From Salinisphaera sp040361255 (GTDB lineage Bacteria; Pseudomonadota; Gammaproteobacteria; Nevskiales; Salinisphaeraceae): a stretch of 64,000 nucleotides of DNA. The stretch covers positions 211,373 through 275,372 of the forward strand of contig NZ_APNG01000004.1 of NCBI RefSeq assembly GCF_040361255.1, written 5' to 3'. The notes below the pieces were generated by a model. The model was not told the origin of the DNA and ran no database searches. It saw only the letters and a list, made by a program, of their open reading frames with translations. Position 1 is the stretch's first letter. Each line of letters starts with the position of its first letter. The position numbers and the translations under genes were made by a program. Below, piece by piece: positions 1 through 8,686 of the stretch.

Positions 1-2
1 AA

Positions 3-2408
3 CAGCGGCGTTTCTTCCGAAAGCCTGTGCAGCCCAAAATCTGTGTTTTGGAGAATTTGCATTTCGAAGAAGGAGAACTAGATGAATACATGGACTTTGT
101 CGGGCGCGACCTGTTAAGTAAGCAGCTGAAAACCATGCTCCAGCAATTTGAAGAGGCCGATAACTTCGGCTCTCTGATCCGCCCGGAAGTCACCGGTACA
201 GAAGAAATACGCCGAACCTTGGTGGCCAAAGATATTTCCGGGCAGTTATTTCTAAATGAAACACACCTAAGAGTTTTGAAAGCACTGCGGCAGGCCGATT
301 ACCTGAGCCCGAAATACCATGTGGTGATTGCGAATCCGCCGTATATGGGTGGAAAGGGGATGAACGGTCGGCTAGCAGCTTGGCTTAAGGATAACTACAA
401 GGACGTGAAATCGGATTTGTTTTCTGCCTTCATTGTCCGCAACACGGAACTAACACTGCCCAAAGGCCAACTCGGCCTTATGTCGCCATTTGTGTGGATG
501 TTTATCTCATCCTACGAGAGATTGCGTGATTTTTTGGTCAATCAGAAAACCATTACTTCACTGGTACAATTAGAGTATTCAGGCTTTGACGGCGCAACGG
601 TGCCTATCTGCACTTTCACAGCTGAGAACGCGCACCATCCTCAGTACAGAGGTGGGTATGTACGGCTTTCCGATTTTCGAGGTTCCGAAAACCAAGGCCC
701 CAAAGCGTTGGAGGCTATTCAGAATCCAGGTTGCGGGTGGTTCTATCGCGCATCAGCTAATGAGTTTAATAAGATTCCTGGAAGCCCTATTGCTTATTGG
801 CTAAGCGATAATTTTCTTGCGCTTTATGAAAACCCAATTCTAAAAAATGTTTTCGACGTGAAGGAGGGCGTCGGCACCCGTAATGACGATGTTTTCATGA
901 AGATGTGCTGGGAAGTTCCCTCCGAAAATATTGGTAGAGATAAACGCTGGATACTGACTGATAAAGCAGGAGATTTTCGGAAGTGGTATATGGGACCAGA
1001 CTTTCTTATGGACTGGGAAGATGATGGCTACCGCATCAAGAATTACCGAAATCCAGATGGCTCTTTACGATCACGGCCTCAGAACCTGAGTTACTTGTTC
1101 AGGGAGGCCGTTGCTTGGGGACTTATTGGCTCAGGTATGACGAGCTTTCGGTGGCGTCCAGAGGGGTATGGTTTTGTCAGCGCGGCCCCGAGCCTTTTTG
1201 GAAACAACGTTTTCAAGACAATCAATCAAATGAATTCAAAAATTATCCGGGAGCTTTTGAAGGTTCGTGGTGCAACATTAAATGTAACCTCAGGCGTTGT
1301 ATCAGAACTTCCATTTCTAAAGCTTGAGAAAGTCTTTTCTGAAAAAGCTAATTTCATAGCAAAAAGAACTGTCGATTTAACCAAGCAAGATTGGGATTCG
1401 TTTGAACCCGCATGGGATTTCACCAGCCTACCACTACTGGATCCTGATTTTCGCGATGTAGCTCTGCAATCTACATACAAGAAGATTCGCACACTCTGGC
1501 GGGAAATGACGCAGGAGATGCAGCGGTTAGAAGAAGAGAACAACGGCATCTTTATTGAAGCCTACAGCCTGCAGGATGAGCTGACACCAGATGTACCTCT
1601 GGAAGAGATTACTCTGACCTGCAATCCCCACTATCGTTACGGCAACAACAAAAGTGAGGAGGAACTGGAGGCGCTGCTGCTGGCCGACACCATGCGCGAT
1701 CTGGTCTCTTACGCTGTAGGTTGTATGCTCGGTCGCTATGCACTGGAAGAGCCGGGGCTGATCCTGGCCAATCAGGGAGAGACCATAGAGGACTATCTGA
1801 AGCGGGTTCCGGAGCCGAGCTTCCCGGCGGACGATGACAATGTCATTCCTATGCTCGATGGCGACTGGTTCACCGATGACATCACCGAGCGCTTCCGTGA
1901 ATTCCTGCGTATTGCCTTTGGCGAAGAGCACTACGAGGAGAACCTTCGCTTTGTCGAGCAGGCACTGGGTAAGGACATCCGCAAGTACTTCCTGAAGGAC
2001 TTCTACAACGACCACGTGCGCCGTTATAAGAAACGCCCCATATACTGGCTGTTCTCCTCTCCCAAGGGCTCATTCAACGCGCTGATCTATATGCACCGCT
2101 ACCAGCCTCACACCGTAGGGACGGTGCTGGAGTATTTGCGCGATTTCAAAGATGAAAAGCTGCAAGCCCGGAAGAACCATCTGGAAGCCGTCAGTATCAG
2201 TGCCGGGGCCTCCCAGGGTGATAAGACCAAGGCCCTGAAAGAGATCGAGAAGATCAACAAAATTCTCGTCGAATTGGATGACTACGAACGGGATGTGCTT
2301 TACCCGTTAGCGACGGAGCAGAAGGAAATCGATCTCGATGACGGGGTGAAAGCCAATTATCCGAAATTCGGCGAAGCCTTAAAGAAGATTACCGGCCTCA
2401 CTGGCTAG
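3..2408 (+). CDS. pglX: BREX type 1 adenine-specific DNA methyltransferase PglX (5' end outside window)
   Basis: PglX is the N6-adenine methyltransferase of BREX; it marks host DNA at a non-palindromic motif and is needed for phage exclusion. The frame is open from the first bases, so the gene begins upstream; a GTG at 27 is internal. The visible part is about 800 codons, against roughly 1200 aa for the family. The methyltransferase motif IV, NPPY, is at 333-344, just after a segment (FVGRDL...FEEADNFGSLI) typical of type 1 PglX. The C-terminal half carries a long charged helical region. The stretch of about 780-1400 is strikingly AT-rich: 23 G+C of 60 bases in 781-840 and 18 of 60 in 1321-1380, against 34 of 60 in 1681-1740. 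This suggests an exchanged target-recognition segment. The next gene starts 10 bases after the stop. Confidence 0.93.
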   Translation, partial: QRRFFRKPVQPKICVLENLHFEEGELDEYMDFVGRDLLSKQLKTMLQQFEEADNFGSLIRPEVTGTEEIRRTLVAKDISGQLFLNETHLRVLKALRQADYLSPKYHVVIANPPYMGGKGMNGRLAAWLKDNYKDVKSDLFSAFIVRNTELTLPKGQLGLMSPFVWMFISSYERLRDFLVNQKTITSLVQLEYSGFDGATVPICTFTAENAHHPQYRGGYVRLSDFRGSENQGPKALEAIQNPGCGWFYRASANEFNKIPGSPIAYWLSDNFLALYENPILKNVFDVKEGVGTRNDDVFMKMCWEVPSENIGRDKRWILTDKAGDFRKWYMGPDFLMDWEDDGYRIKNYRNPDGSLRSRPQNLSYLFREAVAWGLIGSGMTSFRWRPEGYGFVSAAPSLFGNNVFKTINQMNSKIIRELLKVRGATLNVTSGVVSELPFLKLEKVFSEKANFIAKRTVDLTKQDWDSFEPAWDFTSLPLLDPDFRDVALQSTYKKIRTLWREMTQEMQRLEEENNGIFIEAYSLQDELTPDVPLEEITLTCNPHYRYGNNKSEEELEALLLADTMRDLVSYAVGCMLGRYALEEPGLILANQGETIEDYLKRVPEPSFPADDDNVIPMLDGDWFTDDITERFREFLRIAFGEEHYEENLRFVEQALGKDIRKYFLKDFYNDHVRRYKKRPIYWLFSSPKGSFNALIYMHRYQPHTVGTVLEYLRDFKDEKLQARKNHLEAVSISAGASQGDKTKALKEIEKINKILVELDDYERDVLYPLATEQKEIDLDDGVKANYPKFGEALKKITGLTG

Positions 2409-2418
2409 GAGCACAGGC

Positions 2419-3699
2419 ATGCATATCAACAAACTAACCTTGCAGCGTTTTCGTGGAGCTCAAGATCTACCGCTGGATCTGGATGACAAGCTTAATGTGT
2501 TTGTCGGCATGAATGGCGCCGGTAAGTCCAGCATTCTGGATGCCTCAGCCATCATGCTCTCCTGGTTAGCGAACCGGATTAAGCATGCGGGTGCGTCTGG
2601 CAGGCCGATTGCCGAATCCGACATCAAAAATGGCGAATCCTCCGCAAATTTGGCCATTCAGCTGTGTGATGAGGGTACTTACTTCGGCTGGAACTTGGCG
2701 AAGGTGCGTAAGGGGTACAGCAAAAAGGACCTGGCCTCTGTTCTGATCTCTGCATCCGAAACAGCCAAGGGTATTCAGGCCGGCATCACCGAGCATAACG
2801 GGAAGGTAAACATACCCTTGTTTGCCTACTACCCGGTGAATCGCGCTGTGTTGGATATTCCACTGCGTATCCGAGAAAAGCATCAGTTCGGGCTGCTTTC
2901 TGCTTACGAGGAGTCGCTTACCAGTGGCGCAAACTTCCGTACTTTCTTTGAATGGTTCCGGGAGCGGGAAGATCTTGAAAACGAAAACCGCAAGTATCAG
3001 GACGATTTGATCAAGCCGGAGGATTTCGAATTCCCGGATCCTCAGCTAACGGCGGTGCGGCGGGCCCTTGAGATTTTTATGCCGGACTTCCAAAACCTAA
3101 CCGTAAGGCGCCAACCGCTGCGGATGGAGGTAACGAAGAAAGGCCAGCGGCTCACGGTAAACCAACTTTCTGATGGCGAAAAATGTTTGATGGCCATGGT
3201 TGGCGACCTTGCCAGGCGAATGGCCATAGCCAACCCGGAGCGAAAGGATCCGCTGCTGGGTGACGGGATTGTGATGATCGATGAAATTGATCTGCACCTG
3301 CATCCCAAATGGCAGCGCTTGGTGGTGCCCAGTTTGAGGGCGGTTTTCCCGAACTGTCAGTTCTTTATCTCCACACATTCACCACATGTAATCACCCATG
3401 TGAAACCGGAGAAACTGTTCCTTCTGAACATGAAAGATTCCGGAGAATTGGAGGTTGTTCGCCCGAGTGAATCTTATGGTAAGACGGCGGATAGGGTACT
3501 TGAGGATCTGATGGGCCTTGAGACCACACGCCCGAACCAGGTGGAAAACGCTCTTCGAGCTATTTACGGGCAAATCGATGATGGCGATCTCGATACTGCC
3601 AGAGAAGGCATTGCTGAATTGGAAAGAGACATTGGTGAAGACCCGGAACTGGTGAAAGCCAAGGTGCTGATCAAACGAAAGGAGCTGATTGGCCGATGA
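2419..3699 (+). CDS. ptuA: Septu-like ATPase (PtuA-type AAA/SMC-like ATPase)
   Basis: A 426-residue ABC/SMC-type ATPase. Walker A GMNGAGKS is at residues 30-37, an ABC signature-like LSDGE near 249, Walker B (IVMIDEID, followed by LHLHPKW) near 283, and a switch histidine in STHS near 317. The last four bases (ATGA) overlap the start of an HNH endonuclease gene. That exact pairing, an ATPase of 400-500 aa with a TIGR02646-type HNH partner, defines Septu type I (PtuA/PtuB), where the ATPase is thought to control the nuclease during infection. The same ATPase family also serves some retron systems, but I see no reverse transcriptase or msr/msd region here. The gene sits between pglX and pglZ, so it is an accessory cassette nested in BREX. 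Function is inferred from family and neighbour. Confidence 0.8.
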   Translation: MHINKLTLQRFRGAQDLPLDLDDKLNVFVGMNGAGKSSILDASAIMLSWLANRIKHAGASGRPIAESDIKNGESSANLAIQLCDEGTYFGWNLAKVRKGYSKKDLASVLISASETAKGIQAGITEHNGKVNIPLFAYYPVNRAVLDIPLRIREKHQFGLLSAYEESLTSGANFRTFFEWFREREDLENENRKYQDDLIKPEDFEFPDPQLTAVRRALEIFMPDFQNLTVRRQPLRMEVTKKGQRLTVNQLSDGEKCLMAMVGDLARRMAIANPERKDPLLGDGIVMIDEIDLHLHPKWQRLVVPSLRAVFPNCQFFISTHSPHVITHVKPEKLFLLNMKDSGELEVVRPSESYGKTADRVLEDLMGLETTRPNQVENALRAIYGQIDDGDLDTAREGIAELERDIGEDPELVKAKVLIKRKELIGR

Positions 3700-4331
3700 A
3701 GTATGTGGAGAAGCGTCATGAACCTGAAGCTTTTACGCAATGGAAGGATCTGGCCAATGAAGACTGGCAGCCCACTTATGGTGACCTGAGCGGTGATCTA
3801 AAAGCCTCGGTAAAGGGAACGTTGATGCAGGAGCAGGGTTACATCTGCTGCTATTGTGAACGCCGGTTGGCCGAGGGCGATTCCCACATAGAACACTTCC
3901 AGCCCCAGAGTGACCCGGCTGTGGATCCGTTGGATTACCGCAATCTTTTGTGTTCCTGCCAAAACCAGATCAGAAAGGGTGAGCCCCGCCACTGCGGTAA
4001 CCTCAAATGCGACTGGTTTGACCCCGAGCTGTTGATATCGCCACTGGATCCAGACTGCGAAAATCGATTCAGTTTCGAAGGTGACGGTCTGATTAAGCCT
4101 GCTGATCAGCATGATCGGGCGGCCCGTGAAACCATCACCCGACTGGGCCTGGACCTGCCCAAGCTGAATGACTTGCGAGCTGGCGCAATTGAGCCTTTCT
4201 TGGATGATAGCTTGACCCATGATGAGCTGGGCCAGTTCGTGTCGGGCTACTTAACCATGGGAGCAGACGGCCGTTTCGGTGAGTTCTGGACCACCATCAA
4301 ATACCTGTTTGGGGACTATGCCGTCGCATGA
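3696..4331 (+). CDS. ptuB: Septu-like HNH endonuclease (PtuB, TIGR02646-type)
   Basis: A 211-residue HNH-type nuclease. The N terminus (MKYVEKRHEPEAF) and the metal-binding core are typical of the TIGR02646 family: CCYCERR, then HIEHF, then NLLCSC, then a later HCGN...C. The paired cysteines and the HIEH histidines form the beta-beta-alpha metal nuclease centre. Its ATG overlaps the ptuA stop (ATGA), so translation is probably coupled and the two products are probably made in fixed ratio. In Septu the HNH subunit cuts nucleic acid when released or activated by PtuA. After the stop there are 61 noncoding bases before the next cassette, which has its own strong AAGGAGG ribosome-binding site, so this is the natural cassette boundary. 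Confidence 0.8.
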   Translation: MKYVEKRHEPEAFTQWKDLANEDWQPTYGDLSGDLKASVKGTLMQEQGYICCYCERRLAEGDSHIEHFQPQSDPAVDPLDYRNLLCSCQNQIRKGEPRHCGNLKCDWFDPELLISPLDPDCENRFSFEGDGLIKPADQHDRAARETITRLGLDLPKLNDLRAGAIEPFLDDSLTHDELGQFVSGYLTMGADGRFGEFWTTIKYLFGDYAVA

Positions 4332-4392
4332 GTAATCGAATTTTCCAGGCCTCTCATGAATATCTCAGGTCGCTCGTGAAGGAGGGCTACCT

Positions 4393-5505
4393 ATGAAATT
4401 GAAAGAAATTGCCGTTAAAGGCTTTAAATCCATCAGCAACCACGACTACGAGCGTATTGCCTTTAACGATGTCACGGTGCTTTTGGGGGCGAATGGCTCC
4501 GGGAAAAGCAACCTGATTTCACTGTTTCGGCTGCTGGGGTTTATGACTACTGGCGCACTGCAGCAGTACGTTGGCAGGCAGGGTGTCAGCCAGCTACTGT
4601 TCTACGGCCCAAAGGTGACCGAATCGCTGAGTTTCAGCGTGAAGCTGGAAGATGACAGTACCACCGACTCTTACGATGTAAAGCTGTCCTACGGGTTACC
4701 GGATCGGTTATTCGTCAGTGGTGAACAGGTGAGCTACCACAAGGCCGGTCACCCCAAGCCGCAGGAATACTTTCTGTCCAGTGGTGGCCCTGAAGCGGAG
4801 CTGGGGCAGGACGATCGGCCCACCAGTAAGGTGCTTACCGGTCTGCTTAGAGGCATACAGACCTTTCAGTTTCACGACACATCCGACACCGCCCGGATCA
4901 AGGATCGGGTGTACGTTGATGATGTGTCCTACCTACGCAGCGATGGGGGCAACCTCGCGGCCTTTCTTAAGATGTTGAAGGAGTCGGACAGTTATCGTCC
5001 GTACTACGAACGGATTGTCCGGCATATTCGCAAGATTATGCCGCAGTTCAACGACTTCGTGCTGGATGCCCTTCCTGGCAACGACCGTTTCGTGCGACTG
5101 AACTGGTCTGATACCTACCGCCAGGATTATCTTTTTGGTCCGGATCAGATTTCCGACGGATCCCTGCGTTTCATGGCGCTGACCACGCTGCTGTTGCAGC
5201 CACCGGCGTTGCTTCCAAAAGTGATCGTTCTGGATGAGCCGGAACTGGGGCTTCATCCGGCTGCCACGCTTGAGCTTGCTGGCATGATCAAACGCGCATC
5301 CCAAAAAACGCAGGTGGTCCTGGCCACCCAGTCCACACGGCTAGTGGACGAGTTCCTTCCCGAGCAGATCGTGATTGTGGAGCGGGATTCAAAAACCGGC
5401 GCCAGTTCGTTTCACCGGCTCGAGCCGGAGGCGTTGGGAGAATGGTTGCAGCGATATAGCCTTTCGGAGTTGTGGGAGAAAAATGTGCTGGGAGGGCAGC
5501 CGTGA
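4393..5505 (+). CDS. AAA_21-type ATPase paired with DUF4276 (putative defence ATPase)
   Basis: A 370-residue RecF/SMC-like ATPase unrelated in detail to the ptuA product upstream. Walker A GANGSGKS is at residues 32-39, the signature-like ISDGSLRF near 252, Walker B VIVLDEPELGLHP near 277, and LATQSTRLVDEF follows where the switch histidine usually lies. The C terminus (SLSELWEKNVLGG) is conserved in ATPases encoded beside DUF4276 genes. A strong ribosome-binding site (AAGGAGG, 4379-4385) precedes the ATG. The downstream DUF4276 gene starts inside its stop codon. The two-gene layout resembles OLD-like or PARIS-like ATPase plus TOPRIM effector pairs, but DUF4276 is not the PARIS effector family (DUF4435). 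The defence role is inferred from position inside BREX. Confidence 0.75.
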   Translation: MKLKEIAVKGFKSISNHDYERIAFNDVTVLLGANGSGKSNLISLFRLLGFMTTGALQQYVGRQGVSQLLFYGPKVTESLSFSVKLEDDSTTDSYDVKLSYGLPDRLFVSGEQVSYHKAGHPKPQEYFLSSGGPEAELGQDDRPTSKVLTGLLRGIQTFQFHDTSDTARIKDRVYVDDVSYLRSDGGNLAAFLKMLKESDSYRPYYERIVRHIRKIMPQFNDFVLDALPGNDRFVRLNWSDTYRQDYLFGPDQISDGSLRFMALTTLLLQPPALLPKVIVLDEPELGLHPAATLELAGMIKRASQKTQVVLATQSTRLVDEFLPEQIVIVERDSKTGASSFHRLEPEALGEWLQRYSLSELWEKNVLGGQP

Positions 5506-6179
5506 TTCGACTGCATATAACCGCAGAGGGCCAGACCGAGAAAGCCTTTGTCGACCAGGTTTTGACACCCCATCTGGCGCACTTTGATATCTACACCGAC
5601 GCGCGCTGTGTCCTGACGAGCAAGGACAAACGGGCGGCCAAAGAATACCGGGGTGGTCTGATCAGTTACCAGAAGGCAAAAGCAGACATCGAAACCTGGA
5701 TGAAGGAAGACGCCAATCAGGAATGCTGGTTTACCAGTATGTTCGATTTATATGCCTTGCCAGAGGATTTTCCAGGGTTTGAAGAGGCGAAACGGCTGGA
5801 GCCTTATCAAAGAATAGAGCGGCTCGAAGCTGCTTTTGGCAATGAAATGAACAAACCAAACTTTATTCCCTATATCCAGTTGCATGAGTTTGAAAGCCTG
5901 ATTCTTGCTGATCCGGCCAAGCTGGATTGGGAATACCTGGAGCATGACCAGCCAATTGGAAATTTGGTGAAGATGGTCGGCACCCAAAATCCGGAGCTCA
6001 TCAACGACGGTCGCGAAACAGCGCCGTCAAAACGAATTCTCAAAGAGATACCGGAATACGACAAGGTGACATCGGGGGTATCGGTTGCGGCTCACATCGG
6101 CCTCGATGCTCTACGGGCCTCTTGCAAACACTTTGATGAATGGGTGTCGCGCCTGGAGAAGCTCGGGGGCAAAGAATGA
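5502..6179 (+). CDS. DUF4276 family protein, TOPRIM-like putative effector
   Basis: A 225-residue protein that I assign to DUF4276. I chose the GTG at 5502, which overlaps the upstream TGA and follows GGAGG at 5491-5495; the frame extends upstream but only inside the ATPase gene. The N terminus carries AEGQTE at about residues 8-13, which resembles the glutamate motif of TOPRIM domains (EGxTE). Further in are FDLYALP and LHEFESLILADP, both conserved in the family and possibly supplying acidic metal ligands. That would make it the nuclease or effector arm of the ATPase before it. No membrane segment or signal peptide is visible. Its stop overlaps the start of pglZ (ATGAG), so it is translationally wired into the BREX operon. 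A catalytic role is unproven. Confidence 0.7.
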   Translation: MIRLHITAEGQTEKAFVDQVLTPHLAHFDIYTDARCVLTSKDKRAAKEYRGGLISYQKAKADIETWMKEDANQECWFTSMFDLYALPEDFPGFEEAKRLEPYQRIERLEAAFGNEMNKPNFIPYIQLHEFESLILADPAKLDWEYLEHDQPIGNLVKMVGTQNPELINDGRETAPSKRILKEIPEYDKVTSGVSVAAHIGLDALRASCKHFDEWVSRLEKLGGKE

Positions 6180-8674
6180 GCCAGCAAATCAATTATGCGC
6201 TGAGCAGGCTTTTCGATAAGCACCGGGTTGTGTTCTGGTATGACAGCAAGCAGGAGCTGCGCGGTGACTTCGAAGCGGTTTCCATTCCTGACGTGGAGAA
6301 GCTGGAGATAACCAACAACGAGTACGGCCTGAAATATCGCATCCTGCGGGAGTCACCGGAACAGAAATTCTTGCTGTACAAGGAGGGGCCACAACCAGAG
6401 GACCTGGACAACTGGCTGCTGGACGTACAGCTGGCCCACGGCGAGTTCCGGACTGACCAGGTGGCCATCTGGCTGTCCGAACTGGAATTGGGCCTGGAGT
6501 TTGCCGAGGTGGCCCAGGCTCACGCGGAGTTTTTCCAGGCGATCAAGCGCAAAGAGGCGTTGAAGAAGTTGCTGAAGCCGGACGATACCGCCGGTCAGCT
6601 GCGCCTGAAGATGCTGGCCGTGTGTGCCGGTAGTGAGCCTCGTATGGACTCGGTGGTGGAAACCCTGCTGCAGCAACTGGCGGAAGAGCGCGATGATGGC
6701 ATTCGGCTGATTGAGCGTTGCGGTCTGGATAGCTTTTTGTGGGAGCAGCTCACCCGCTTCTACGGCTATGAGGCCAGTGACCCCAGCCTGCGTGACTTTG
6801 TGATCGAGCTGTTCAAATCCTGCTACGCCATGGGTACCGATGGCGAGGTCAAACTGACCGGCGATGCCCTGGTGTTCCTCAAGCGCTGGAAAGACAGCCG
6901 GCAGTTCGAGCAGGGGTTTGAAACTCTGTCTGCCGAGTGTGCCGACGTGCTGGGCATTGAGCAGGATCTGGGTAAGCGGGATTTCCGGGACCTGGTTGAG
7001 TTGGACTACTTCCGGCTAATCGACCAGAAGATTATCAGTGACCTGGTACGGGCGGTGGTAGGCCGCACGGTCACTAGTGGCGATGTGGCGCTGTGGGTCC
7101 GGCAGCGGCGGCAGGGCCACTGGTACGGGGAGTTCCGCCACCTGTATGAAGCCATTGAGTTTGCGGCGCGCTTTGTCCAGATGCTGGGTAAGGCTCGTCT
7201 CACCATGGACAGCCTCTCCGACGGCGTTCAGCGATACAGCCGCACCTGGTTCCAGTTGGATCAGCTCTACCGCAAGTTTACCTACCATGTGCGCATGTCT
7301 GGCCAGGCCTCGTTGATGGGTGAACTCAGTGATCAGGTGGAGAATCTGTATTCCAACAACTACTTGCTCAAGCTGGGCGATAGCTTCCAGGTTCACGTGG
7401 ACGCCGCGCCGCGCTGGGAGGCCTATCCAGTCGTTCAGCAAAAGGCCTTTTTCGAGCACTGGGTTCGCCCGTACCTGCGCAAGGACAAGCGGATCTGCGT
7501 GATCATTTCCGACGCTATGCGCTACGAGATTGGTGACGAGCTGCTGGGCCTTATCCGGCAGGAAGATCGCTACAGCGCGGAGCTCGAACCGGCACTCTCG
7601 ACCCTTCCCAGCTATACGCAGCTCGGTATGGCGGCGCTGCTGCCCAACAAGTCCTTGGCGATCGCCGACAACGATACCGGCACGGTACTGGTGGATGGCC
7701 AAAGCTCACAGGGCACGGTCAACCGTACCAAGATCCTGCAGGCCGCCCTGGATGGGCGGGGCCGGGCCGTCAAGGCAGAGGATTTTATGCAGCTCAACCG
7801 GGAAGACAGCCGGGAACTGCTCAAAGGTAATGATGTGCTGTACATCTACCACAACCGCATCGACCATACCGGCGACAAGATGCATTCAGAGGGGCAGGCT
7901 TTTGAAGCGGCGGAACAGACCCTGGCTGATCTCATACGCTTGATCAAGAAGCTTACGGCGGCCAACGCCAACAACCTGCTGATCACCGCTGACCACGGCT
8001 TTATTTACCAGAACCGTGAGCTGGATGAGAGTGACTTCCTGGGCGATGTCGTTACTGGCGATGATATTCGCTACCGGGACCGTCGTTTCGTGCTGGGTAA
8101 GGGACTGTCCGCCTCTCCGGCGTTCCATCACTTCTCGTCTGAGCAGCTTGGGCTGGATGGCGAGATGGAAGTGCAGATACCCAAATCCATCAACCGGCTG
8201 CGCCTTAAAGGCTCAGGCAGCCGCTTTGTGCATGGCGGGGCGTCCCTTCAGGAAGTTGTGATTCCGGTCCTGAAGGTCAACAAGAAGCGCCAGAGCGATG
8301 TCAGCGCCGTTGAGGTGGACATCCTGCGCGGGGCCAGCTCGGTGATCACTTCCGGCCAACTGGCCGTCACCTTGTATCAGTCCGGACCGGTTACCGAGAA
8401 AGTACAGCCTCGCCACCTGCGGGCCGGAATTTACACCCAGGCAGGGGAATTGATCTCGGATAGTCATGAGTTGTCGTTCGATCTGACATCGGAGAATCCT
8501 CGCGAGCGGGAGCTTCAGGTGCGCTTCGTGCTCAGCCGCAATGCGGATGGAGCCAACGGCCAGGAGGTCTTCCTGCGCCTGGACGAGCAGCACGCCGGTA
8601 CCTCCCACTACAAGGAGTACAAGTCGCTCAGGTATCTGATGCGGCGCTCCTTTACCAGCGATTTCGATTTTTGA
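6176..8674 (+). CDS. pglZ: BREX type 1 protein PglZ (alkaline phosphatase superfamily)
   Basis: The hallmark gene of BREX. The product is 832 aa from the ATG at 6176, which overlaps the DUF4276 stop and begins MSQQINYALSRLF, a normal PglZ N terminus. The C-terminal half holds the alkaline-phosphatase/sulfatase-like core: IISDAMRYE near residue 442 and LLITADHGF near residue 601, the two metal-ligand motifs of the superfamily. PglZ is required for both host methylation and phage exclusion in type 1 BREX, in complexes with other BREX proteins; its exact chemistry is unsettled. Length and motif order look intact, with no frameshift. brxL follows 12 bases later. Confidence 0.95.
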   Translation: MSQQINYALSRLFDKHRVVFWYDSKQELRGDFEAVSIPDVEKLEITNNEYGLKYRILRESPEQKFLLYKEGPQPEDLDNWLLDVQLAHGEFRTDQVAIWLSELELGLEFAEVAQAHAEFFQAIKRKEALKKLLKPDDTAGQLRLKMLAVCAGSEPRMDSVVETLLQQLAEERDDGIRLIERCGLDSFLWEQLTRFYGYEASDPSLRDFVIELFKSCYAMGTDGEVKLTGDALVFLKRWKDSRQFEQGFETLSAECADVLGIEQDLGKRDFRDLVELDYFRLIDQKIISDLVRAVVGRTVTSGDVALWVRQRRQGHWYGEFRHLYEAIEFAARFVQMLGKARLTMDSLSDGVQRYSRTWFQLDQLYRKFTYHVRMSGQASLMGELSDQVENLYSNNYLLKLGDSFQVHVDAAPRWEAYPVVQQKAFFEHWVRPYLRKDKRICVIISDAMRYEIGDELLGLIRQEDRYSAELEPALSTLPSYTQLGMAALLPNKSLAIADNDTGTVLVDGQSSQGTVNRTKILQAALDGRGRAVKAEDFMQLNREDSRELLKGNDVLYIYHNRIDHTGDKMHSEGQAFEAAEQTLADLIRLIKKLTAANANNLLITADHGFIYQNRELDESDFLGDVVTGDDIRYRDRRFVLGKGLSASPAFHHFSSEQLGLDGEMEVQIPKSINRLRLKGSGSRFVHGGASLQEVVIPVLKVNKKRQSDVSAVEVDILRGASSVITSGQLAVTLYQSGPVTEKVQPRHLRAGIYTQAGELISDSHELSFDLTSENPRERELQVRFVLSRNADGANGQEVFLRLDEQHAGTSHYKEYKSLRYLMRRSFTSDFDF

Positions 8675-8686
8675 GGGTTGTAGCCA

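Noticed and set aside
2419..4331. Retron with ATPase/HNH effectors
   Set aside because: The pair belongs to families also used by retrons, but no reverse transcriptase or msr/msd structure is present between pglX and the pair.
4393..6179. PARIS system (AriA/AriB)
   Set aside because: The effector is of DUF4276 type rather than DUF4435, so only a similar layout can be claimed.
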